Shown here: piece by piece, positions 12,026 through 23,297 of the stretch
Layout: the number at the start of each line of letters is the position of its first letter
Numbering within the stretch: position 1 is the stretch's first letter
DNA from: Hofstenia miamia
Taxonomy: Eukaryota > Xenacoelomorpha > Acoela
Length of the DNA: 64,000 bases
Direction of reading: 5' to 3'
Assembly (NCBI GenBank): GCA_004352715.1
Contig: SCFE01000055.1
Location: forward strand, 1,178,709 to 1,242,708
Translations under genes and position numbers: made by a program
The notes under the pieces: model-generated
What the model was told of the DNA's origin: nothing
Database searches by the model: none
The model's input: only the letters and a program-made list of their open reading frames with translations

Positions 12026-12552
12026 TTATTTGCAATTATAGAAGTTGTTAGTGAATGAAAACATTAAAGAAAATTCTTTAATTTCATTGAATAATTTATC
12101 GTTTCCTTCAAATAATTTGTTTTTGAAATAATCAACATTTTCTACATCTTCATACAATAGAATACTTGATAGTTTTATCTTAGGCAGGAATTTAGTTAAG
12201 AATTTCAATGTAATATTTTAAATTTTTGATAGTTTTTTCTCAATAATCTTGGTCTCGTAATAATTTGGACATTGCAGAATAATGTCAATATTGTTGATAA
12301 TTTTTTCTACATTGCCTAATAATTTATTGTATTCTTTGGCATTTAGTTTTGCCATTTTTCTGTTGTAATAATTTGCTGGACATTATGATTTTTGAATTAT
12401 GTACTTTTGTGGTAGGTAAAACTTTTGGGGTATGTTTATTGAGGAGAGGCTGTTTTGCTTTTATATTTGAAGTATTATCATTTAATCAATCCAAGGATTT
12501 TTTCATAAATCTTAGAAATAAAATTGAAGCATTCAATTTTAGATTGATTTGA
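12026..12552 (-). pseudogene. Possible ORF1 N-terminal remnant
   Basis: Minus-strand frames just upstream of the zinc-knuckle piece include a 60-codon lysine-rich segment (12026-12208). Position alone suggests an ORF1 N-terminus; there is no diagnostic motif. Confidence 0.3.
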
Positions 12553-12959
12553 TATTTCAAGTTCATTAATTACAAATTCCAATTTGTAAACTAATTCAAT
12601 AGATCGGTAAGGTCTCCGGACTTTAACCACATTGAGAATCAATGGAATAACTTAAGAGAAATGATGGATTATCGTAAGGTTACAGATATAAATGACTTAG
12701 GCTGAGCAATAAAAGTTTTTTTGATATTATTTGCAGATTCATAGCTAACTTGTTAACCCATTACTGAAAAGTTTAGTTTCTTAATAATAATTAAATATGT
12801 TGTTCTTTGGGGTACAAATTTAAACTAAAAGAGTGATTTTTTTTTAAATATTATTCGATTAGAGAAACTTTAAAGGCCTTATGATATATTATACATTGAG
12901 AATAGTGGTTTCACAACATTAAAATTACCGAAAATATAATTATGATTTGAACATATATT

Positions 12960-13641
12960 CAAGGGTGGACATGGGTTGAGTATACCCACGCGGTTGTGGG
13001 TGCTGGTTGGGTATGACTTTTGTTATAAATGCGAGAGAGTTAAAATATCGAAGCACTAAATAATTGAAATGCATTTAAGCGGAAAGTTTTAATTATCCAA
13101 TTAGCAGAATAACACCTCTATTTAAACTACGCTACGCGTCAATAATTATAATAGTTTTGTCAATAAATATAAAAAATGCCAGTATGACAATGAAAAATTG
13201 TGGGTGTGTGTCGGGTGCGGTTATGTATTTCAATCAATTTGCGGGTGCGGGCTGGGATATGTGGAGAAATGTGTACCCATGTGTCCCCATTATTTATTTA
13301 CTAGATGTTTTGCATTCAATGAATACGCCCGCGCACTCCAATAAAATTTTCGGATCTTTATAGCAGCAGGTGCTCTCGTATTTACCACTATTAGTAGTTT
13401 TGGTTGGCCAAAGCGGGAGAGGCGCAACCCTCTCAACTGAAGTTCAGCCTTCGGCTTCACTCTGCTGGTCAGACTCAACATAGATCAGCACTCTGCGTGC
13501 CAGGGTTCGCCAGAGGTTTCTCATGATCAAACCGGCCCTTGTGGCATACTTCCAGGGGCTAAGGTCCGGACCCGGATCTTGGCTATACCCACTGAGTTAG
13601 TCTTTTGAATTTTTCAGTAACCCTACCCATGTCCACCCTTA
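12960..13641. mobile_element. Non-autonomous hAT element (682 bp)
   Basis: The left end CAAGGGTGGACATGGG (12960-12975) pairs with the right end CCCATGTCCACCCTTA (to 13641). An 8-bp target duplication with one mismatch flanks it: CATATATT at 12952-12959 and CCTATATT at 13642-13649. Both subterminal regions carry many GGGT/TGGGT words, the kind of repeated subterminal sites hAT transposases bind. There is no transposase frame. A GC-rich patch at 13375-13590 differs sharply in composition and may be a nested insertion. Confidence 0.8.
13375..13590. repeat. GC-rich insert inside hAT element, SINE-like
   Basis: This stretch is far richer in G+C than its surroundings and has no coding motif. It holds a TGGCCAAAGCGGG word like a tRNA A box (about 13406) and GGGTTCGCCAG like a B box (about 13503), but about 95 bases apart, more than usual in a tRNA-derived promoter. 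Its reverse complement shares TAGCCCCTGG and TTTGATC words in the same order with 63655-63720. Confidence 0.35.
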
Positions 13642-13746
13642 CCTATATTTATTGCATTGTTATCGTAATAGCAAAAGAAATATATAATTAATTTGAAAGT
13701 TTATATTTTTGATGATATTGAGCAAAACAACTATCAGGATACAGTC

Positions 13747-14094
13747 TAGAGAGTGACATTGGGTACCCGATTAAGCCTGAACCGATTTCGGGTCTCGGAT
13801 CGGGTATAAAGCTTAGATTATTGATCAAGTTGCTTATGTTAATTACCACTCAATTTGAAAAAGACCCATTAAGTAATGCCAATGAATGGTTGCTTCTTTT
13901 CAAAGAAAATGATTAACATTAATTATTGTTTGTTTGGAGAATGATTCTTGCCGATAAATGTTGCGATTCAAAATTCCAGGTTTCGGGTCAGGTCGGGTCA
14001 AGCCCGGATAATAAATTTTCAGGTAGGTTCGGGTATTGTATATTCTGATACGGTCAGGTTCGGATCCATATTAAACTCATATTGTCACTCTCTA
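13747..14094. mobile_element. Non-autonomous hAT MITE (348 bp)
   Basis: Left end TAGAGAGTGACA (13747) and right end TGTCACTCTCTA (to 14094) are inverted copies, flanked by a perfect 8-bp target duplication ATACAGTC (13739-13746 and 14095-14102). Subterminal regions hold repeated CGGGTC/GGGTC words. No transposase sequence is present, so it would need a transposase in trans. Confidence 0.9.
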
Positions 14095-14099
14095 ATACA

Positions 14100-14890
14100 G
14101 TCCAACATTACTACATCAATAAATTCACTATGCTTCTATTCAGACAAAAGTGAGTCAATGGCCACTACCATTTTTAGATCTTATTCTGATTCAGCAGTTG
14201 CCCCTTTTTGAGATTCTTAGAATCCCAATTATATACTCTTTTCTTTCCCTTTATGAGTTTGCATTAACTACAACTGTTAATAACCAAAATTAAATGCATC
14301 ATAATGTGCAAGTCTTCTATTCAGGAAACAAGATTAAAAACTAGCCACTGGTCGACGAAATTCCACAATTGGTAACTGAAATAATTCTGCTTTTTCCAAT
14401 CTTTATGAGGTCTTAATTTCCAGACAATGCTAGATAAATTATTTCTTTTACCAAGCATGCATATTTTACGGAGAAAAGACAATTTGATTAACTTAAAAAA
14501 ATTTTGGAGACATAAAAACTGTAAGATAAATTATACGGTGGGCATTAATGGGTTAACTCGATACCTTATTAAATACTAAAAACAAGTGCAGTTCATTCTA
14601 ATTTTGTTTTGTAAGTGTTTTTTTATGGTTAATAAGTTTCAGTTAGTTTGTATTTTATATCTTATATGCGACCTTTATTTCATAGCAAAGTTATAAATGA
14701 GAGTAAATAAACTATGTATAAATGGAGAGCACTGTTTCAAACGTTGTCCTTAGTTGAAAACAAATGAAGGTTTTAATGTATTTTGCTTTTGAAAAACTTT
14801 ACTTACGGTGAAATACTTTTTGTTCATATTTATTTCACATAATGTTAATCAAGTTTACGATGCTTAGTAAGCTAGTAAAGCTTTCTATTG
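14100..14890. other. AT-rich stretch between repeats
   Basis: No recognised gene, inverted termini or array. Confidence 0.4.
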
Positions 14891-14904
14891 AAGCCATATA
14901 CAAA

Positions 14905-15012
14905 GGCTTGGTGTGCAATTGCACAATTGTGCAAAATGTGTGCAGCTGCACACTTGTGCAGATTTGGCAGGAGATCGATAGACTGCACAAATGCAATTTT
15001 GTGTAGCTGTTT
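14905..15012. repeat. Dense TTGTGCA/TGCACAA dyad cluster
   Basis: About 110 bases contain six or more copies of TTGTGCA or its inverse, including nested palindromes (GTGCAATTGCACAATTGTGC, GTGTGCAGCTGCACAC). It resembles the subterminal site clusters of hAT elements, but I could not find matching termini and target duplication. Confidence 0.5.
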
Positions 15013-15200
15013 CAAGATAATTTCGTCTCGTTGTTTCCAGCACATTACCACCAGTTTTGACCCGAAATTAATACGTATTGCCGGTAGAGCAAATTACTCT
15101 TTTCACGTAAAGAAAGTAGCCAAGTTTTTCGTATAGCCGTGTTCGACTGTACGCAATTTCATGAATCACGCATCTCAGCAACTCATGCTGGTAATCTATA

Positions 15201-16091
15201 ATATATATATATANNNNNNNNNNNNNNNNNNNNNNNNNNNNNNNNNNNNNNNNNNNNNNNNNNNNNNNNNNNNNNNNNNNNNNNNNNNNNNNNNNNNNNN
15301 NNNNNNNNNNNNNNNNNNNNNNNNNNNNNNNNNNNNNNNNNNNNNNNNNNNNNNNNNNNNNNNNNNNNNNNNNNNNNNNNNNNNNNNNNNNNNNNNNNNN
15401 NNNNNNNNNNNNNNNNNNNNNNNNNNNNNNNNNNNNNNNNNNNNNNNNNNNNNNNNNNNNNNNNNNNNNNNNNNNNNNNNNNNNNNNNNNNNNNNNNNNN
15501 NNNNNNNNNNNNNNNNNNNNNNNNNNNNNNNNNNNNNNNNNNNNNNNNNNNNNNNNNNNNNNNNNNNNNNNNNNNNNNNNNNNNNNNNNNNNNNNNNNNN
15601 NNNNNNNNNNNNNNNNNNNNNNNNNNNNNNNNNNNNNNNNNNNNNNNNNNNNNNNNNNNNNNNNNNNNNNNNNNNNNNNNNNNNNNNNNNNNNNNNNNNN
15701 NNNNNNNNNNNNNNNNNNNNNNNNNNNNNNNNNNNNNNNNNNNNNNNNNNNNNNNNNNNNNNNNNNNNNNNNNNNNNNNNNNNNNNNNNNNNNNNNNNNN
15801 NNNNNNNNNNNNNNNNNNNNNNNNNNNNNNNNNNNNNNNNNNNNNNNNNNNNNNNNNNNNNNNNNNNNNNNNNNNNNNNNNNNNNNNNNNNNNNNNNNNN
15901 NNNNNNNNNNNNNNNNNNNNNNNNNNNNNNNNNNNNNNNNNNNNNNNNNNNNNNNNNNNNNNNNNNNNNNNNNNNNNNNNNNNNNNNNNNNNNNNNNNNN
16001 NNNNNNNNNNNNNNNNNNNNNNNNNNNNNNNNNNNNNNNNNNNNNNNNNNNNNNNNNNNNNNNNNNNNNNNNNNNNNNNNNNNNNNNNNNN
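15201..16091. other. (TA)n tract followed by 878-base gap
   Basis: A TA run at 15201-15213 leads straight into N (15214-16091). The gap is probably an unresolved microsatellite or repeat. Confidence 0.9.
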
Positions 16092-16436
16092 TATTTAAAA
16101 CATGCTAAAAATTATTCTTAGTCATAACACTAACTAGCTTTATTTAGTTTGATCTGTGAGTGTACAATGCATCATATCTATATACAAATATTTACAATAT
16201 GCATATATGTACACACATATGTTACTGTACAATACTACAAACTAAAGATAAAAAGATAAGGTTAAAAAACTGCATAAAAAAACAAAAAAACAAAACGCAT
16301 AAACAAAACAAAAAACTTAAATTTTAAAATATTTACAAATATATAAATTGCATTTTATATTCCGAGACACGTTTAATTTTTTGAGGAACTTAATTTATAT
16401 TGATGGGCAAGTAAATTCTCCTTCAGTAAGTCTTAG

Positions 16437-16646
16437 CACTAGAAACGCGAAGATAGGTCAAAATTACCTATAAGCATTTTTTCTTTGCTTCATTATTCAT
16501 TCAGCAAAAGCACTAGCAGGTACATATACTTCCAATTATGTTAATAATCTCATTGAATTTGCTGTTAGTAGAAATTTCGTTTCTATTCAATAATTTTGAA
16601 ACTTCAGATGTAAATATATTCTCAAGGAGTGCTGGCTGTTCTAGTG
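16437..16646. mobile_element. piggyBac-like MITE, copy 1 (210 bp)
   Basis: It starts CACTAGAAACGCG and ends TTCTAGTG, giving inverted CACTAGAA/TTCTAGTG tips, with TTAG (16433-16436) and TTAA (16647-16650) outside, consistent with a degenerated TTAA target duplication. A short palindrome (AGGTCAAAATTACCT) lies just inside the left tip. It sits within the C-terminal coding region of the LINE. A related copy is at 25825-26041. Confidence 0.8.
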
Positions 16647-16910
16647 TTAAATGTATTCAAAGTTGAAGCACTTCGTATTTTGATATCTAGCGAATTCCAT
16701 AGTTTACAAGCAGTTACAGTAAGTGAAGATTTCTAAAATTCACTTTTAATCTCGATATTGATGATACAAGTCTTATTCCGCTAATGAAAACGGTTTTTTC
16801 TTTGGTAATGTTTAGCTTGTTCTGATGGAAGTCCTTAATGAAGTTGACTATATTCTGTTCAATTTTTTAACTGCAATTATTGGAATACTGTGTTTTGCTG
16901 ATAGATAAAC

Positions 16911-17110
16911 ATCATCAACGAACTGTATTATATCACAGTTTTTAATATATTTGGCTCGATCATAATTTTATTATTTTTTAGGTAGAGACGTATTCCTTTC
17001 GACAGTATCCTTTCAAATATTTTCGCAATGGGATTTGTTTCTGAAATGGGCCTGTAATTATAACTTTTAGTAGGATCACCTTTTTTGAATAGAGGTGTTA
17101 TATAAGCCAT
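16911..17110 (-). pseudogene. LINE RT core fragment with FVDD
   Basis: Sixty codons at 16928-17110 read ITPLFKKGD and SYNYRPIS, then KIFER, which are RT motifs 1-2 of non-LTR elements. FVDDVYLSAKHS at 16887-16922 is the catalytic block in a shifted frame. The usual 80-100 residues between these blocks are missing, so the RT is dead. The Tc1-like element begins only 7 bases past the ITPLF segment. Confidence 0.8.
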
Positions 17111-17233
17111 TATATAGTTGGCTACAAAAAAATGAGACTAGAAAAAAGGCATATTACTTTTGAACTACTGAACGTAACAACTCAAGAAAGGTACGATTTT
17201 AAAGATAAATTAAAGGACTATAAGTAAAAAGCA

Positions 17234-18310
17234 TCAAAGTGTAATGTGTTTTCCTCCTGTAGAAATACCTTCATTCAAACGAACTGAAACTGATTTCATT
17301 AAATTGGACTTCATTTCAGATGTCAAAATGTGTTGACTTTCTTGAATTTTTTCTTTTAAATCGGATATATTTTTCGGATTTTTCTTCTCAACGTCATTTT
17401 TCAATATCTGCCACACGTTTTCGATTGGAGAAAGATCAGCAGAACTTGGTGGACATTGCAAAAACTGGATATTATTTTCAAAAAACCAATCTTTTGTCTT
17501 TGCTGACGTGTGCGGGGTTGNNNNNNNNNNNNNNNNNNNNNNNNNNNNNNNNNNNNNNNNNNNNNNNNNNNNNNNNNNNNNNNNNNNNNNNNNNNNNNNN
17601 NNNNNNNNNNNNNNNNNNNNNNNNNNNNNNNNNNNNNNNNNNNNNNNNNNNNNNNNNNNNNNNNNNNNNNNNNNNNNNNNNNNNNNNNNNNNNNNNNNNN
17701 NNNNNNNNNNNNNNNNNNNNNNNNNNNNNNNNNNNNNNNNNNNNNNNNNNNNNNNNNNNNNNNNNNNNNNNNNNNNNNNNNNNNNNNNNNNNNNNNNNNN
17801 NNNNNNNNNNNNNNNNNNNNNNNNNNNNNNNNNNNNNNNNNNNNNNNNNNNNNNNAGTTGAAATACGCACTCATCAGTTATCCAAACATCTTCAAAAGTG
17901 TAGTCTTTCCAATCTTTCACGAAATTTAATCTTTTTTCTTGATGTTCTTTTGTAATCAGAAGTCGATTTTTTCTGCCAATTTTTGTAACTCCACTTTTTT
18001 TCAGTGTTCTCTGAACTGTGGTTTCATGCACAGAGATGTCGGCTTCAGTTTGAAGTCGGTTTGCAATTTTTTTCCCAAAAATATAGGGATTTTTGAGAGC
18101 AATTGCGACTGTTTTCTGAATTAATTTTCCAATAATTTTTCGAGGGCGTCCACTTCCTTTTCTTCTTTTGAGAGATTCTCCTTGTCGAATTTTTTTCAGC
18201 TTTCGAAAATAAGTTGATCGAGAAATTTGCAATGTCGCAAAGGCGTTTTCAAGCTGTTTCAACGTTTCCATTCCGAAGAAATCAAGTAGAAACTTTGCAA
18301 AGCAAAACAA
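17234..18310 (-). CDS. Tc1-like transposase (DD34E type)
   Basis: A cut-and-paste transposase of about 358 residues with no stop in the visible parts. Residues 15-130 hold two helix-turn-helix units joined by a KGSGRPRK motif (about residues 52-59), the paired-like DNA-binding domain and linker of Tc1 proteins. The first catalytic Asp is in WITDECVFQ (about residue 146). The second lies in a 335-base gap (17521-17855); TPHTS, which normally follows it by a few residues, is visible right after. The Glu is in DLSPIENVW; if the hidden residues read D-N-A before TPHTS the spacing is 34, the Tc1 class. The C-terminus (SVRLNEGISTGGKHITL) resembles the normal end of this family. The start chosen is the first Met; a second Met 13 residues on (METLKQLENAF) is equally plausible. 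Length is normal for the family. SSADLSP replaces the usual SPDLNP. Confidence 0.88.
   Translation of the reverse strand: MFCFAKFLLDFFGMETLKQLENAFATLQISRSTYFRKLKKIRQGESLKRRKGSGRPRKIIGKLIQKTVAIALKNPYIFGKKIANRLQTEADISVHETTVQRTLKKSGVTKIGRKNRLLITKEHQEKRLNFVKDWKDYTFEDVWITDECVFQXXXXXXXXXXXXXXXXXXXXXXXXXXXXXXXXXXXXXXXXXXXXXXXXXXXXXXXXXXXXXXXXXXXXXXXXXXXXXXXXXXXXXXXXXXXXXXXXXXXXXXXXXXXXXXXXXTPHTSAKTKDWFFENNIQFLQCPPSSADLSPIENVWQILKNDVEKKNPKNISDLKEKIQESQHILTSEMKSNLMKSVSVRLNEGISTGGKHITL
17521..17855. other. Assembly gap (335 N) in transposase gene
   Basis: The gap hides the second catalytic Asp region of the Tc1-like transposase. Confidence 0.99.
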
Positions 18311-18552
18311 TTTGATTGGTAAGTGTTTTCAAATAATTACGAAGTACCAGTTTAATTAATAAACTTTTTTGTTTGACAATTTTAAAGTTCACAAAATTCT
18401 CGTTCTTTTATTTTTATAGTTTTCCTCTAAAACGTCTCAATACGTTTCCACAAAGCGTTAAAAAATAGGTGTTCAGTCTCATTTTTTTTGCAGCCAACTA
18501 TAAGTATATTCGGGAATTTGTTAGCATGAATTGCAAAATTGAATGCGAACAA

Positions 18553-19998
18553 TAGATATTCCGCAAATATATTTATATGTTCCCACATAATAAAGATCGG
18601 GAAACCATAACTCCCACTAGACGTGTTAAAGTATAGTGTGTAGACGGCTTTTAATAATTCATATTGTTAATGTAAATAAACGAAAACATTGGACTTAGAC
18701 AATCGATTTTGTTCTGAAAGACAATCAATTCCTCTCTGAACGTACCTAAGTCTTTGAAAACCTATTTTAGCATATTACCAATTTCCTTATTTCTATTAAA
18801 TATCCTATTATCGCAGTTGATCTCATTTATATTACAATGTAAACCTTTTTCTTTGCTTAAATATTTTCTAATGAAGGAACATTTTCCTTAGATGGATCTA
18901 ACTTTTCCTAGAAATACTTTTCACTTTTATTTCTAAGTATTTGTTTTCTGCTAAATACTTAGTTTTAATGTCTTTATACTGTATTATTTTTATCTTAGTT
19001 TCATTATCAAAAACTTTTTCCAGTCATTCCTTTCTTTCCCAATTTCTCTGCTTGTTACCTCGATACTTTTTTCTGTGGAAAACTATCTATGCTGAAATGG
19101 ATCAACTTTATTCAAACGAGTTCTGATCCCCTTAAGAATAAGCTTAATCATTTCATAGGCATCATGCAATCTGCAGATATAACTATATCCTACATTTAGC
19201 AAACTTTCAATTAATTTTTTTGTCAATTTCTCAAACTTTTTTCATCTAGTATGTACACACAAAGATTATGGTTTGAAAACGAATTGTAAATGAAAGTGGT
19301 ACATTTTGAGTTATCATCCATATTTGATAAAAGATAATCAATTAAAGCTTTGTCACTTGTTGGGATAGTATTATTGACGATATCAAGATGAACTTCATCA
19401 CAAATACGATTAATATGAAATGACTCTTTATTTGCATTTTGGAGTTCGGTAACAGTCTATTTATAATTATATTTAGAAAAAACTGATTTCGTAGAACAAA
19501 GCTTACAATCTCCGCCTTCCATAAGAAAACGTAGTAGGATTTCTAGAATGTATTTTTCCTACATTTTTTTCAATATTAAACTTAAAACGCTGAAGCTTTA
19601 AATCCTTTACCAAATAGGTGTATGCTAATAATTCCGAGCTGCAGATGCCAAGCAATTGCGACCTTTGAATATGTGAATAAGATGCAGCCAATTAGAGATG
19701 GAAATTAGTTCAGTACACTGAAAAACTTCCCAGCCAACTGGTTGCAGGCCCAGCCTAATTCATTTTTTTTGACCATTTGATCCCATATTTTACTTAAGAT
19801 GAGGGGAATGGCTAAGTATAATATGAAGTAGGTTTTCTTGATTTACTTCTCTATTATTGGTATGCATTGATATCACTCAGAACTAATAAAATGGCTTTAG
19901 TTAAGACCTGCATACATACACTTATTTTCAAATTAGTAGATGCCCCAAGTAATCCTATGTTGCTTTACTTTCATGTACTGATTACATCAGACGCTTTT
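18553..19998 (-). repeat. Direct long repeat with 61069-62599 (LINE block)
   Basis: The two blocks align nearly end to end in the same orientation with scattered substitutions and small indels (for example an extra stretch around 61980-62030). Both begin at GATATTCCGCAAATATATTT and run to CATCAGACGCTTTTAGTTC. The shared sequence includes LINE pre-RT coding sequence and, at the far end, the tail of a mariner-like transposase remnant. Confidence 0.9.
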
Positions 19999-20230
19999 AG
20001 TTCTCTTCAGACAAGTTTTAAATGGTCCAAGCAATATATATATATATATGTCCTTGACACTACCCCACAGAAAAAAATTCACTAGCAGTTAAGTCTGATT
20101 ATCGTGGGGCCAATTGCAAAACACCTGGTTATCTTGTGTAGCACGGCCAATCCAACGGTTTGGAAGGTTTGCGTTCAAAAATGGTCGTACAGCCCGGGAC
20201 CAAAATGTAAAAAACTCCCTGAGTCAAACT
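19975..20230 (-). pseudogene. mariner-superfamily transposase C-terminal remnant
   Basis: Minus-strand translation gives NRWIGRATQDNQVFCNWPPR, then SDLTASEFFLWGSVKD. This is the RWIGR..WPPRSPDLTPCDFFLWG-type region holding the last catalytic acidic residue in a group of mariner-like transposases. Here the catalytic position reads E in SEFFLWG and a stop sits in place of Ser in PPRSPD. A (TA)n run (20033-20049) has grown just after KD and encodes an IYIYI run. The remnant abuts the LINE block, and its tail is shared with the second copy near 62.57 kb. Confidence 0.65.
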
Positions 20231-20849
20231 TTTACTTAAAACATTAGTTTATGACACTGTGTTCACTACATTGCTAAAATATTTATTTCAATTTTAAAAT
20301 TATCCGCTTTTGAAATGAAGGACTGTTTTTGTGGTCACTCTGTATATTTGCTGAAAAATTGTCTGGATAGCAAAAGATTTATACATCTTGTCACTGGTTT
20401 CACACTTCATTGGGAAAATTTGCAGAAAAAAAACTTTCATTGTAACCATTGTGAAATTTAAATTCTTGATCACTGTCTCTAAGTGTCGTTATTTTAGTTG
20501 AATTATTTTTCTTTAGACTAGCTTAGTTTGTAAGCTTTGCGTATGAAAATGTTGATATTAATTAACGAGCATATCAAAAAATTACATATCACAAACATAT
20601 TAACCTTAAACAATCTGTGGATTTTTGAAAATTTTCATGATTCTATAAAAAAATTTTAAACGCTTATATAGATCAAAAACTACTAAATCTGTACTCAATT
20701 TGAAAGCACCACATGATAGCGGAAATTCTCTTTTTTCGCTCTTTGCAAATATCAAGGAACAGTCAAAGCTCTTTTTTGCTTCCATTAGCTCAAAACCTTA
20801 TAAATATGTGAGTACTAGGAATTAGGATAGTTTGTTAACTAGGGATATA

Positions 20850-21085
20850 AAAATTATGCATGCAAAATTTCAGTCAAATTGGTCCAATATTGACGAACGA
20901 AAATGACTTTGAGGTTTTTGAGCAAATCGAAAAATACCAAAAATTAAAAAAGTCGTGCTTGATTAAATCAACTACAATGAAGGTAAAATAATTATGAATG
21001 TAGGTTTTTAAGATTATTCAGATCATGCAAAATCGCTATTTTCTCTTGACAACTTTTTTGATGTTACAATGCTTATCTCAATCGT
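20850..21085 (+). repeat. Inverted repeat arm, left
   Basis: It pairs with 23298-23520. Landmarks in matching order are GATTGAGATAAGCAT, AAAACCTACATTCATA and CAAAGTCATTTTCGTTC when read on the minus strand. The arms enclose about 2.2 kb including the hAT element. Confidence 0.75.
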
Positions 21086-21244
21086 TTGATAAATCAACAA
21101 ATCTTTGAAGTTGAATATTTTTACTAAAGTTGGATCTCTCATTGAGAAAATATCATATTGCATGTACTTCAGGCACAAGAATAAGTTCTAGCGCAAATCT
21201 TCATCATTGCATGAAAGAACCCAACCCTATAAATGTGTCCATAT

Positions 21245-22507
21245 TAGGGCCCGGCGGTATACCGATACTGCGGTATTTTGACAATACCGAAAAATTCCGA
21301 AACCGCGGATTCTTGCCAAAACATTGATCGGTATTTTATTCAAAAGTAGGCTATGCCGTGTATTATGTGCAAGCCCGCAGGTCAATGCTTGCTGTATGAA
21401 AACTTGGAACATTTCTGTCGAAGGCCTAAAATATAGCAGTTTTGAAAATTATGAAATTTCTTAAGAAGAAAATTCCATTAATAATGCAGTTACAGTTATA
21501 TGTCAGACTAGCTGTTTGACCCGTACTTCGCTTGGGAAATGCATTCAAAAATGCAGAAAATTCTCCCTGGAATATTTTCCCTCCCAATATAAACTATACC
21601 TACTAAGCTACCTGTACAAAGAGGGAAATTCTCCCTAAAACAGCCGCAAAACTTAGAAAGCTGTTAAACAATAAGAAGAACTATGACTATATTATGTCAC
21701 TTATATAAAGAAATGAAGTATGGGAACAATTAAGTCAATAATTAGTTCACTAAATAAGTTATTGATTACATGTGCCTAAGACCTTCAGGAGGTCATGGGG
21801 GTTACAAAAATATATGATGTTGGTACCTAGGTCTAAAAGTTTCTGAGTTATAAGCGACAAACACACACATTTTGCCCTTTACATAATAGATTAGCGCACA
21901 AAAAGCTGTCGTAAATACTTTCCCAAAAACGAGCTATTTACAGATTTTTTTTTAAAAAATTCAGATTTACGAAGTGTGCCTATTCTTTGCAATGCAAAAA
22001 TCATAATTATGAAATTAAAATCCTTTTAATTTATGCTCAAGGTGGAAATGTCTATTGCATAAGTTATTTATATATCTAAAAGTTTAAATATACTGGTGAT
22101 AATAAACATTGCTCCATTACCCGGTTCAAAATTCCATTTTGTCAGAAACTAATGTTCAATTAAACACATTCATATTTGTAATTACTATAGGGCTGTTTAA
22201 TGCAATAAAGTCAAAATTTTCAAAATAATTCCATTTTACATAGGAATTCAAAAATGTCATTTAACTGATATAGCCATGGTATACTACAACTACCTTTGTA
22301 GTTTTGATATATATATATATATATATATANNNNNNNNNNNNNNNNNNNNNNNNNNNNNNNNNNNNNNNNNNNNNNNNNNNNNNNNNNNNNNNNNNNNNNN
22401 NNNNNNNNNNNNNNNNNNNNNNATATATGCCAAATATACTATTGCTTTTTTATAATAATACCGATACAGAACGGACTTCCAAAATGTTTTTTTACCGCCG
22501 GCCCCTA
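21245..22507. mobile_element. hAT element with (TA)n and gap inside
   Basis: Left tip TAGGGCCCGGCGGTA (21245) and right tip TACCGCCGGCCCCTA (to 22507) are inverted with one mismatch. The 8-bp target duplication is GTCCATAT (21237-21244) and GCCCATAT (22508-22515), one mismatch. The left subterminal region has repeated CGGTAT/ATACCG words. Interior shows no transposase motif; a (TA)n tract at 22307-22428 holds a 93-base gap. A paralogous sequence at 32880-32930 lacks the insertion. Confidence 0.85.
22307..22428. repeat. (TA)n microsatellite with 93-base gap
   Basis: TA run at 22307-22329, N at 22330-22422, TA again to 22428. Confidence 0.95.
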
Positions 22508-23297
22508 GCCCATATAAAAGGCTTTCAATATTTTTAGCAGGCTTAGTTACAGTTGTTCAAAAATTTTGAAACAAAATCGAATTGTTACTTAAAAAACTCT
22601 TGTAGAAATATGGTTAACAAGACGATATCGCGAAGCAAGTTTGCTACTTTAAGTCATGCAGCATCAAAATCTTTCGACTTAATAGCTGTTTATTTCGCAT
22701 CTTTTCCAGTTGAAAATTTCTTACTTCTGTAGTAATTTAGGCCCACTTACATGTGGTTCCCATTTGATGTTTGACCGCAAGGGGGCATAATTAATTACAA
22801 TAAAACATAAAAATCATAATTTTTTGCACTTTCAAGTAATGTAAAATATAACTTGCATATTTTTAATATCAAAATAGGCCATCTTGTTTTTGAACGACTT
22901 ATCCCCAGAATTATTGTCACCATCTAGTTTCACAAAAGATGTCGGAGTTGGAGCTAATTGATATGTACCATGCATATGAAATATAATACCCCTGTATGCA
23001 AGATCTTTGCTCAAGTAAGCTAATAATGCCTCCTCTTCGAACAGTGCTTACATTTGTAGAATCACAACAATTAAATATAATACAGCGAGTCATATTCTTC
23101 GAAGGCAGTGTATATTATATATGCTCTCCGACTAGAAAAGCTGGGATCACGCAGAAGAATTATTCGAACCGAATCCACGCAGGATTTCTTCACTTTAACA
23201 TAAGAGGATTTGCTTTTATATTGTTAACAAATACTTATCCCTTCTTTTTTTATGCCATTTTCTGTAAACAATTTCAATGTTTTTGGTGATTTTTGTC

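Larger units (their letters stand above)
17117..18498 (-). mobile_element. Tc1-like DNA transposon (1382 bp)
   Basis: The left tip GTTGGCTACAAAAAAATGAG at 17117 and the inverted right tip GTTGGCTGCAAAAAAAATGA (ending at 18498) differ only at one base and one A in a run. TA dinucleotides at 17115-17116 and 18499-18500 form the expected target duplication. The single gene runs on the minus strand. The element lies inside LINE copy 1, so it is younger than that LINE. Near-identical termini and an open frame wherever visible suggest a recent insertion. Confidence 0.92.
16110..19990 (-). mobile_element. LINE retrotransposon copy 1, interrupted by two DNA transposons
   Basis: Minus-strand non-LTR element read from about 19.99 kb down to 16.11 kb. 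Upstream part (18.5-19.7 kb) encodes pre-RT sequence ending in the SSGSYGFPIF-like first RT block. Next comes NKFPNILI at about 18500, then the Tc1-like insertion 17117-18498, then MAYITPLFKKGD..NYRPIS (to 16990) that continues the RT finger/palm. FVDD (16911-16922) is the catalytic Asp pair in a Y/F-x-DD context, but only a short stretch separates it from the preceding block, so part of the RT is deleted and the frame changes. LWNSLDIKIRSASTLNTF near 16650-16710 is the C-terminal WN-L-I signature, cut by a piggyBac-like MITE at 16437-16646. A copy of 18553-19998 lies at 61069-62599. Confidence 0.8.

Noticed and set aside
13402-13515. tRNA gene
   Set aside because: A- and B-box-like words are too far apart and no cloverleaf could be drawn.
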